Part shown: positions 1-5,291 of the stretch, in pieces | Layout: each line of letters starts with the position of its first letter | How positions within the stretch are numbered: position 1 is the stretch's first letter | NCBI GenBank assembly: GCA_937901695.1 | Contig: CALDJN010000452.1 | Location: 1-8,575 of the forward strand | Direction: 5' to 3' | DNA from: an uncultured Anaerocolumna sp. | Lineage (GTDB): Bacteria > Bacillota > Clostridia > Lachnospirales > Lachnospiraceae | DNA: 8,575 bases | The notes under the pieces: generated by a model | Told to the model about the DNA's origin: nothing | The model's input: only the letters and a program-made list of their open reading frames with translations | Database searches by the model: none | Program-made: the position numbers and the translations under genes

Positions 1-977
1 GTAATTGCGTTGTGATTAAATCATCTAAAAATAGTGCCAAGACAACTGCTATCATTACAGACATTATCAATCAGACATTTGATTCCAGATACGCATACTG
101 TGTTAGTGACGAGCATAGTTATGATGAGATTTTGAATGAAAAATATGATTATATATTTTTTACGGGAAGTGAACGAGTAGGTAAAATAGTAATGCATGCA
201 GCAAGTGAACATGTTACACCATTATCCTTGGAGCTAGGTGGAAAAAGCCCTTGTTTTGTAGATAGAAGTGCCAATATTGAACTGGCGGCAAAGCGTATTA
301 TATGGGGTAAACTTTTAAATGCAGGGCAAACTTGTGTGGCGCCTGATTATGTCTTAGTTGATAGTACAGTAAAGCAGCAACTAATAGAACAGATGACTAA
401 GCAAATAAGCAGTATGTATGGTAATCCATTAGAAAATGATAATTATCCCAAAATTATAAGCAAAGATCATTTTGAAAGATTACAAGGACTCATTCAAAGG
501 GAAGCTAACAAAATAGGTGGCAGGAGCGATGAGAAAACATATAAAATTGAACCTGTCATATTTACAGAGGCTACCTTTGAGAGTGAGATTATGAAAAATG
601 AAATTTTTGGACCCATACTTCCGATTTTGTCTTATGACAATATAGATAAAGCCATACGTACCGTTAAGGAACGTGCAAAACCTCTTGCCTGTTATATATT
701 TAGTCAGGATGAAACTTATACGCAAAAGTTGTTGAGGGAGGTTTCCTTTGGTGGAGGTTGTGTGAATGATACGGTTATGCATCTTGCAAATCATAACTTG
801 CCATTTGGCGGTGTTGGCAGCAGTGGTATGGGTAATTATCATGGAGAATATAGTATCCATACATTTTCACATGAGAAGAGCGTGCTAAAAAATAAAAATA
901 TATTTGACATACCATTACGCTATGCACCTTACAATACTAAAAATCTTAAACTTATTAAAATGATAATGGGGCATTGA
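1..977 (+). CDS. Aldehyde dehydrogenase, class 3 type (5' end outside window)
   Basis: NAD(P)-dependent oxidation of an aldehyde to its carboxylic acid, cytoplasmic or membrane-associated. The reading frame is open to the first base: before the first possible GTG (12) it already encodes N-C-V-V, matching the family's GNCVVIKPSE cofactor strand, so the true start lies to the left and roughly the N-terminal quarter to third is missing. Numbering from that GTG, FFTGSERVGK lies at 49-58, the general-base Glu of LSLELGGKSP at 74, and the catalytic Cys of AGQTCVAPDY at 108 (TGT at 333-335). EIFGPILPIL follows, then PFGGVGSSGMGNYHG near the C-terminus, which is characteristic of the class 3 group. 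All catalytic landmarks in view are present, so the visible part is not a pseudogene. One oddity is that IKPSE reads IKSSK. The substrate cannot be read from sequence. No clear terminator separates it from the MerR gene 138 bp downstream. Confidence 0.93.
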   Translation, partial: NCVVIKSSKNSAKTTAIITDIINQTFDSRYAYCVSDEHSYDEILNEKYDYIFFTGSERVGKIVMHAASEHVTPLSLELGGKSPCFVDRSANIELAAKRIIWGKLLNAGQTCVAPDYVLVDSTVKQQLIEQMTKQISSMYGNPLENDNYPKIISKDHFERLQGLIQREANKIGGRSDEKTYKIEPVIFTEATFESEIMKNEIFGPILPILSYDNIDKAIRTVKERAKPLACYIFSQDETYTQKLLREVSFGGGCVNDTVMHLANHNLPFGGVGSSGMGNYHGEYSIHTFSHEKSVLKNKNIFDIPLRYAPYNTKNLKLIKMIMGH

Positions 978-1001
978 GTTTTCAATTAGATGGTCTATAA
1001 T
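974..1001 (+). promoter_or_regulatory. Weak candidate sigma-A promoter overlapping the ALDH stop
   Basis: TTGAGT (974-979) and TATAAT (996-1001) are separated by 16 bp. It could give basal expression of the MerR gene independently of the 19-bp-spacer promoter just downstream. This is motif matching only, and chance matches are common in AT-rich DNA. Confidence 0.25.
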
Positions 1002-1025
1002 TTAAGAGATATTGTATAAAAACAC

Positions 1026-1056
1026 TTGACTGTAAACCTTGTTTATACTTTAGAAT
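1026..1056 (+). promoter_or_regulatory. MerR-type promoter with 19-bp spacer and internal operator palindrome
   Basis: A -35 box TTGACT (1026-1031) and a -10 box TAGAAT (1051-1056) are separated by exactly 19 bp. This over-long spacing is typical of promoters that MerR-family activators untwist. The spacer region holds the dyad TGTAAAC-CTT-GTTTATA (1031-1047; six of seven positions symmetric), as expected for a MerR dimer. It sits 60 bp before the MerR gene, which implies autoregulation. Seen in sequence: the boxes, spacing and dyad. Inferred: that the adjacent regulator binds here. Confidence 0.75.
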
Positions 1057-1115
1057 GCATACATGAGAAGAACTAAGGTGTATTATTTATAAATCAAACA
1101 AGTAAGGAGTTTTCT

Positions 1116-1961
1116 ATGACAATAAAAGAAGTTGAAGAAAAGACAGGTCTAAGTCGTTCAAATATACGATTTTATGAAAAAGAAAAACTGATAGACCCAG
1201 ATAGAAATGTAAACAATGGATATCGAGAATACTCAGAGCAAGATGTTGAGAAAATTAAAAAAATTGCTTTTTTAAGAACTTTGGATATTTCTATAGAAGA
1301 AGTAAGAAAAATATTGGTTCAAGAAATTGGATTGTATGAAATTATTTCTAATCAAATTCAAATACTTGATGCTCAGATAGAAGAGCTGCAATTAGCAAAA
1401 GCTACATGCTCTAAAATGTTACAATCTGATAATTTAAATATTAATAATTTGAAAGTGGAACAATATGCCGATAATATTGATGATTATTGGAATAAATATC
1501 ATAAAGTATTTAAGCTGGATTCCATAAGTTTCATATGTATGTGGGGTGGTTTTATTACATGGGGGTTGATTACCGCACTATGCATAATTGCTGCTGCATT
1601 CATATATCCTATCCTGCCAGAAAAAATACCCATACAATGGAGTGAAGGAAAAGTTAGTTCGTTAGTAGCAAAGGAATTTATATTTGCATATCCTTTGTTC
1701 TGTATTATTATCCGATTCATATTAAAACCTTTTATTAGGAGATGGTTACAAATTAATGTATTTGATAGTGAAGGCATTACTAACTATATAACTAATTTTA
1801 TGTGTTTTGTTGCTCTTTCTGTTGAGATATTCACCATTCTATACATTGCTGGGATATTGGAGCATGTTACCATTATTCTGTTAATTGATACAGCGATATT
1901 TATGGGAATATTGTTTTGGAGTTTGAGTAAAAAAGGAAATAGAAACCATCGGTATATTTAA
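1116..1961 (+). CDS. MerR-family regulator with C-terminal membrane domain
   Basis: A 281-residue transcription regulator. The N-terminal winged helix-turn-helix is clearly MerR: MTIKEVEEKTGLSRSNIRFY at 1-20, EKEKLI at 21-26, NGYREYSEQDVEKI at 34-47. A dimerisation helix follows at about 75-103. Instead of a small cytoplasmic effector domain, the rest is hydrophobic, with about four predicted membrane segments near 138-166, 187-205, 224-247 and 250-270. Between the first two is LPEKIPIQWSEG (167-178), which resembles the 'LP..IP.HW...G' signature of DUF1648-type membrane proteins. The C-terminal tail is basic. No metal-binding cysteine pattern of the MerR/CueR kind is visible. The start is secure: AAGGAG (1104-1109) lies six bases before the ATG. 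The promoter upstream has the MerR 19-bp spacer, suggesting self-control, and the acetyltransferase genes downstream are possible further targets. What it senses is unknown; a membrane stress or membrane-active compound is a guess. Confidence 0.9.
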   Translation: MTIKEVEEKTGLSRSNIRFYEKEKLIDPDRNVNNGYREYSEQDVEKIKKIAFLRTLDISIEEVRKILVQEIGLYEIISNQIQILDAQIEELQLAKATCSKMLQSDNLNINNLKVEQYADNIDDYWNKYHKVFKLDSISFICMWGGFITWGLITALCIIAAAFIYPILPEKIPIQWSEGKVSSLVAKEFIFAYPLFCIIIRFILKPFIRRWLQINVFDSEGITNYITNFMCFVALSVEIFTILYIAGILEHVTIILLIDTAIFMGILFWSLSKKGNRNHRYI

Positions 1962-2048
1962 TACTCAAAGAATAGAGGTTTTTTACTATGAATAAAAGGG
2001 GAAAGTAAAATAAGTAACATGAGAATAGTGAATGGGGGATACACTTTA

Positions 2049-2078
2049 AAATACCTCCATAATTTTAAGGAGGAATTT
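2049..2078 (+). promoter_or_regulatory. Hairpin that can sequester the GNAT Shine-Dalgarno
   Basis: AAATACCTCC (2049-2058) is the inverted complement of GGAGGAATTT (2069-2078) at nine of ten positions, with a 10-base loop. The right arm contains the Shine-Dalgarno core of the gene starting at 2080, and the left arm supplies a perfect anti-SD, CCTCC. Folded RNA would hide the ribosome binding site. A short ORF from ATG 2019 to TGA 2096 reads straight through both arms, so its translation could open the hairpin, but it lacks a well-spaced ribosome binding site. The pairing is seen; regulation is inferred. Confidence 0.45.
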
Positions 2079-2079
2079 A

Positions 2080-2544
2080 ATGGTTATTTATATTGAAGAC
2101 AAGAAGCAAAAAGAATTGATTTCAAGTACTATCTTAGCTGATTTACCTGATTGGTTTGGCTTACCGGACAGTACTACTGAATATGTAAGATGCAGTCAGG
2201 AACTACCTTTTTGGGCAGAGATTGAAAATAATACAGCAAAAGGGTTTATTACTTTAAAAGCGACTAGTTCAGACACAGCTGAAATCTATGTTATGGGAGT
2301 ATTAAAGGCAATACATGATAATGGAGTTGGGAAGAAATTATTTGAAGCATTTTATTCTTATGCAAAAGAACATGGCTATTCATTTATACAGGTAAAAACA
2401 GTACAAGAAGGTTATTACGATGAATATGACAAAACTATTCAATTTTATAAGAAATTAGGTTTTAAAGAATTCGAATGTTTCCCTACATTATGGGATGAGT
2501 GGAATCCTTGTCAAATATTTATAATGGCGATTGATATTTTGTGA
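2080..2544 (+). CDS. GNAT-family N-acetyltransferase
   Basis: A 154-residue protein predicted to transfer an acetyl group from acetyl-CoA to an amine of a small molecule or protein in the cytoplasm. The GNAT core is recognisable: strand beta4 and the CoA-pyrophosphate loop (motif A) at about 68-88, AEIYVMGVLKAIHDNGVGKKLFEAF, where the usual Q/R-x-x-G-x-G/A reads HDNGVG. Next comes a helix with YAKEHGY (94-100) and the motif B region QFYKKLGFKEFE (121-132), whose tyrosine is the usual proton donor position. The N-terminal part (DLPDWFGLPDSTTEY, 21-35) is conserved-looking but gives no substrate clue. Start: AAGGAGG (2067-2073) six bases before ATG. That Shine-Dalgarno lies in an inverted repeat, so translation may be controlled. 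It overlaps the next acetyltransferase by 14 bp, indicating one transcript and translational coupling. Confidence 0.87.
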   Translation: MVIYIEDKKQKELISSTILADLPDWFGLPDSTTEYVRCSQELPFWAEIENNTAKGFITLKATSSDTAEIYVMGVLKAIHDNGVGKKLFEAFYSYAKEHGYSFIQVKTVQEGYYDEYDKTIQFYKKLGFKEFECFPTLWDEWNPCQIFIMAIDIL

Positions 2545-2965
2545 AGAATTAAAAAAGGAAGATTACTGGCAGATTTGTAATCTTCAAAATGGGTATAAAG
2601 CTGAAATTGGAGAAGAATTTTTAAGTGATGTACAGCAAGAACAGCTTATTCATGCTATAGAACAAGGAAAAATTAATTTCTTTGTTGCCAAGCGAAATAC
2701 AAGAGTTGTAGGAATGTGTTCCATCTCCATAACATTTTCTACATTTCAGTGCAAGTGCAGCGGTATATTTGAAGATTTCTTCATTGAACCTTTGTTTCGT
2801 AAGAAAGGTATTTCAAAGCTGCTTACGAAATATGTTTTCGATTGGTGTAAGCAACAGGAAATATATTCATTACGGGTTAGTTGTGCCGATAATGATGTTA
2901 AAATGTATCAGTATTTGGGGTTCAAAATTCCTCTTGGAAATCTTCTGACCTGGTCAGTTGATTAA
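2531..2965 (+). CDS. Second GNAT-family acetyltransferase, TTG start
   Basis: A 144-residue GNAT-type acyltransferase unrelated in detail to its neighbour. The first half runs MIFCEELKKEDYWQICNLQN and FFVAKRNTRVVGMCSI (50-65, strands beta2-beta3). Motif A is EDFFIEPLFRKKGISKLL (81-98), with the CoA-binding loop RKKGIS. Motif B is VKMYQYLGFK (123-132), with the catalytic-position tyrosine. The only start consistent with the frame is TTG at 2531: a stop (TAA, 2522-2524) closes the frame upstream and the next in-frame ATG falls inside the fold. No independent Shine-Dalgarno is visible. The start lies 14 bp inside the preceding gene, so expression probably depends on ribosomes terminating there. 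Substrate unknown. Confidence 0.83.
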   Translation: MIFCEELKKEDYWQICNLQNGYKAEIGEEFLSDVQQEQLIHAIEQGKINFFVAKRNTRVVGMCSISITFSTFQCKCSGIFEDFFIEPLFRKKGISKLLTKYVFDWCKQQEIYSLRVSCADNDVKMYQYLGFKIPLGNLLTWSVD

Positions 2966-2992
2966 GAATTTATGAGGGAGGGGAAAAAACAT

Positions 2993-3073
2993 ATGCAGAT
3001 ACATAAAGAAAATTTAACGGTGGAAGTCAACAAAGGTAATTGGGAAAACGAGATTCTTAAAGAATTTGGGTAG
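2993..3073 (+). CDS. Small ORF of 26 codons, possibly a truncated gene remnant
   Basis: ATG 2993 to TAG 3071-3073 encodes MQIHKENLTVEVNKGNWENE followed by ILKEFG. GGGAGGGG at 2976-2983 is a very good Shine-Dalgarno nine bases before the ATG; an in-frame ATG also exists at 2972. It fills the gap between the second GNAT gene and the CAT-like gene and stops 26 bp before the latter's start, so it could act as a translated leader or coupler. The pattern KGNWENEILKE faintly recalls the first strand-helix of thioredoxins, before their WCxPC motif, which is absent. It may be the stub of a gene cut off when the CAT-like gene arrived. Both readings are speculative. Confidence 0.35.
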   Translation: MQIHKENLTVEVNKGNWENEILKEFG

Positions 3074-3084
3074 CTATGCCTGTC

Positions 3085-3091
3085 AAAGGAG
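3085..3091 (+). promoter_or_regulatory. Ribosome binding site that fixes a TTG start
   Basis: AAAGGAG lies eight bases before TTG 3100. The alternative in-frame ATG at 3076 lies upstream of this site and has no Shine-Dalgarno of its own at proper spacing, so TTG 3100 is the better start for the CAT-like gene. Confidence 0.75.
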
Positions 3092-3099
3092 TGATTACT

Positions 3100-3762
3100 T
3101 TGGAAAACAATTTTACATTGATAGATATGGACACGTGGGCAAGGGCGCAAACTTATCAATACTATGCTGAATATGTAACACCAACATCTTATTCAGTTTC
3201 TTTAGATTTGGATGTTACGATACTAAAGCAACAATTGAAGAAAAAAGAAATAAAGTTTTTTCCGACATGTCTCTATTTAATAAGCAAAACAATTACTGCC
3301 TTTATTGAATTTAGGATGGCTGTAAAAGATACAGGAATCGGCTATTTTGATTGTTTACATCCGCAATATTCAGTGTTTCATGAAGACAATAAAACGTTTT
3401 CATTCCTTTGGACAGAGTATAAAGAAAATTTTAAAGAATTTAATAAAGGTTACTTAGATGATATAGAAAAATACGGGCATGAACATAATTTCATAACATC
3501 AAAAGGGAATCCACCTGATAATAGTTATATTATTTCTTGTAGCCCATGGTTAAATTTTAATAGTTGTTCCATTCATATGCAGAATATTGAAGGATATTTA
3601 GCTCCAATGTTCATTTTAGGCGGATTTAAATATGAAGGCGAGAATATTAAAATGCCAATCTCAATCACGATTAATCACGCTGCTGCAGATGGATACCATA
3701 TTAAATTATTTATAGATGAACTTCAAAAGTTAATGAATCATCCGGAGGAATGGTTAATTTAG
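3100..3762 (+). CDS. Chloramphenicol acetyltransferase-like O-acetyltransferase
   Basis: A 220-residue cytoplasmic enzyme of the CAT family (homotrimeric, acetyl-CoA dependent O-acetylation, classically of chloramphenicol). From the TTG start it reads MENNFTLIDMDTWARAQTYQ, the normal CAT N-terminus, and its length matches the usual 215-220. Landmarks: KFFPTCLYLISK (52-63), EFRMA (70-74), GYFDCLHPQYSVFHEDNKTF (81-100), SCSPWLNF (146-153), where Ser146 aligns with CAT Ser148, and INHAAADGYH (191-200), with catalytic His193 and structural Asp197. The family's usual HHxxxDG reads NHAAADG, so the catalytic His is kept but the preceding one is Asn, a form typical of divergent 'CatA-like' members. 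Activity on chloramphenicol is therefore likely in kind but not certain. It is the third acyltransferase in a row, in a probable transcript with the two GNAT genes. Confidence 0.88.
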   Translation: MENNFTLIDMDTWARAQTYQYYAEYVTPTSYSVSLDLDVTILKQQLKKKEIKFFPTCLYLISKTITAFIEFRMAVKDTGIGYFDCLHPQYSVFHEDNKTFSFLWTEYKENFKEFNKGYLDDIEKYGHEHNFITSKGNPPDNSYIISCSPWLNFNSCSIHMQNIEGYLAPMFILGGFKYEGENIKMPISITINHAAADGYHIKLFIDELQKLMNHPEEWLI

Positions 3763-3780
3763 TGACTTGAAATAGGTAAC

Positions 3781-3810
3781 GGCGGCTTTGAGTGTTATTT
3801 CAAAGCCGCC
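3781..3810 (+). terminator. Strong 11-bp hairpin after the CAT-like gene
   Basis: GGCGGCTTTGA (3781-3791) and TCAAAGCCGCC (3800-3810) form a perfect 11-bp stem with an 8-base loop, 18 bp after the stop codon. Its GC-rich base is striking in this AT-rich window. The following bases (TCAGATTTC) are not a proper U tract on either strand, so it may be a weak intrinsic terminator, an mRNA 3'-end stabiliser, or shared between the convergent transcripts. Confidence 0.55.
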
Positions 3811-3980
3811 TCAGATTTCATGGTACAGCCAAGCTGGCAGCTGTACTAATAAAAATTGAACACTCAACTGCTTCAATGGATTCCACAATATCCATTTTTG
3901 TAATCTTTGTTAGTAGAATTACTGAAATGAAGGTCAATATCTGGTATAAACAATCCTTTTCAACAGTCTTTAAATTATTC
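3811..3980. other. Convergent intergenic stretch with unrecognised open frame and small palindrome
   Basis: This lies between the CAT-like gene and the oppositely oriented glycerate kinase gene. GTACAGC (3823-3829) and GCTGTAC (3840-3846) form a 7-bp inverted repeat. On the minus strand a frame is open for about 51 codons, ending at TGA 3820-3818. It includes the hydrophobic run LYQILTFISVILLTK and, from ATG 3895, MDIVESIEAVECSIFISTAA. No ribosome binding site is evident for it, and a stop codon separates it from an ATG further upstream. It could be a gene remnant. I do not recognise it. Confidence 0.3.
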
Positions 3981-4000
3981 TTTCATCGTAAGCGATGAAA
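3981..4000 (-). terminator. Possible weak terminator hairpin of the glycerate operon
   Basis: TTTCATCG (3981-3988) and CGATGAAA (3993-4000) form a perfect 8-bp stem with a 4-base loop, 15 bp beyond the glycerate kinase stop codon. On the minus strand the trailing sequence is GAATAATTT, not a convincing U tract, so function as a terminator is only plausible. Confidence 0.4.
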
Positions 4001-4015
4001 AACAAGTGGGTTTAT

Positions 4016-5254
4016 TCATAGCTTACCTTTTATCAATAGAACGGACAAGTCATTTACATTGGTACCGGTGGGACCTGTCTTAATAAGTCCATCACATGCC
4101 AGAAGCCCGTGATATGCATCATTATTTTCAAGAACTCTATAGATGTTAATGCCTTTACTTTCAAGGACGTTTTGTGTGTTACTATCCACATAACCACCAG
4201 CAGCATCGGTTGGTCCATCGGTTCCATCTGATCCTACGGAAAAAATCGCAACATTCTTTAAGTCAGCTATACCTATAGCGGATGCCAAAGCCAGTTCTTG
4301 ATTTCTACCTCCAAGTCCATTACCTTTTACATGTACCACAGTCTCACCTCCAGCTATAAAAGCAAGAGATTTATTCGTATTACTATAGTATTTTGCAATA
4401 GAAGAGAGGAAACTTCCTGCTTCACGTGCTTCACAAGAGAGGCTGCTTGTAAGTACAATCGGTTCATAGCCTAATTCTATACATTTAGTTTTAGCGGCTT
4501 CACAAAGCTGAGTGACGCTGCCGGTAATTTTAGTGGTTACATTTGTAAGGTGATGGGGTGGTTCTATATCTATCAATTTTTCTATTTCTTTTGGTAATTT
4601 TAAACCATATTTTGTTAAGATTTCTCTTGCCTGATCACAAGTAGAGGTATCCGGATAAGCAGGTCCAGAAGCAATCATATCAAGGGGATCGCCAATAATA
4701 TCAGATAAAACTACTGAAAATACACGTGCTGGTTCGCATAGTTTTGCAAATTTTCCGCCCTTTACGGCGGATAAACGCTTACGAATTGTATTTATTTCTA
4801 CAATATTAGCACCACTTGCAAGAAGCTGTTTCGTTAAATCTTCCAACATTTCCAAAGGAATAAGAGGTTTCTCAAAAAGGGCTGATCCACCACCAGATAT
4901 AAGCAGTAGCACTGTATCGTTGGAAGAAAGTCCCGTTACCAGACGAATTGCCTGTTCGGTAGCTAAAATAGAATTAGTATCTGGAACCGGATGTCCTGCT
5001 TCATAGATGTGCATATGAGGCAATTCTCCTTTAGCGTGGTCATATTTAGTAATTACAATGCCATCATCAATCTGGTTTTTAAGTATATTGCAGGCAGCTT
5101 CCGCCATAGTCCAAGCAGCTTTACCAATTGCAACTAGTAGAAGTTTCCCATTAGAAAAGTTTTCTCCCTCCAATGCTTTTTTAACTGCATTATCTGGAAG
5201 TGCAGATGTAATTGCTGCTTCAATAATTAGTTGTGCATCATTTCTTAGATTCAA
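4016..5254 (-). CDS. Glycerate 2-kinase, MOFRL type
   Basis: ATP-dependent phosphorylation of D-glycerate to 2-phosphoglycerate in the cytoplasm, feeding lower glycolysis. The 412-residue protein has the DUF4147 plus MOFRL architecture of the GckA/TtuD family (often misannotated as hydroxypyruvate reductase), distinct from the GlxK/GarK type. Visible motifs: LLLVAIGKAAWTMAEAA (38-54), GHPVPD (87-92), LLISGGGSALFEKP (117-130), NTIRKRLSAVKGGK (155-168), VVLSDIIGDPLDMIASGP (181-198), GGETVVHVKGNGLGGRNQEL (302-321), GSDGTDGPTDAAGG (341-354) and TGPTGTNVNDL (393-403). Every signature block is present and the length is normal. The start is TTG 5254, with AAGGAG (5268-5263) eight bases upstream; no in-frame ATG competes. 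It follows the permease stop by 37 bp with no terminator between, so the two are one operon. Confidence 0.92.
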   Translation of the reverse strand: MNLRNDAQLIIEAAITSALPDNAVKKALEGENFSNGKLLLVAIGKAAWTMAEAACNILKNQIDDGIVITKYDHAKGELPHMHIYEAGHPVPDTNSILATEQAIRLVTGLSSNDTVLLLISGGGSALFEKPLIPLEMLEDLTKQLLASGANIVEINTIRKRLSAVKGGKFAKLCEPARVFSVVLSDIIGDPLDMIASGPAYPDTSTCDQAREILTKYGLKLPKEIEKLIDIEPPHHLTNVTTKITGSVTQLCEAAKTKCIELGYEPIVLTSSLSCEAREAGSFLSSIAKYYSNTNKSLAFIAGGETVVHVKGNGLGGRNQELALASAIGIADLKNVAIFSVGSDGTDGPTDAAGGYVDSNTQNVLESKGINIYRVLENNDAYHGLLACDGLIKTGPTGTNVNDLSVLLIKGKL

Positions 5255-5291
5255 GAATACGGCTCCTTTTTGTATAGTAATTATGGATTCA

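Noticed and set aside
480..860. Minus-strand 126-codon ORF
   Set aside because: It is antisense to the aldehyde dehydrogenase catalytic region and has no recognisable domain.
12..977. Reading the aldehyde dehydrogenase as an N-terminally truncated pseudogene
   Set aside because: The frame is open and conserved (NCVV) right up to base 1, so the missing part is explained by the window edge and not by damage.
1970..2008. Small hairpin with T6 (CTC...GAG then TTTTTT) as terminator of the merR gene, and a six-codon ORF at 1988-2008
   Set aside because: The stem is only about three pairs, too weak to call, and the six-codon ORF has no support beyond a poor AGAGG.
3076..3099. ATG 3076 as the start of the CAT-like gene
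   Set aside because: AAAGGAG lies downstream of it and is ideally placed for TTG 3100, which also gives the family's normal N-terminus and length.
3792..3998. Plus-strand 68-codon ORF starting in the hairpin loop
   Set aside because: Its start lies inside the terminator-like hairpin, there is no Shine-Dalgarno, and the product resembles no known protein. It is probably a chance open frame.
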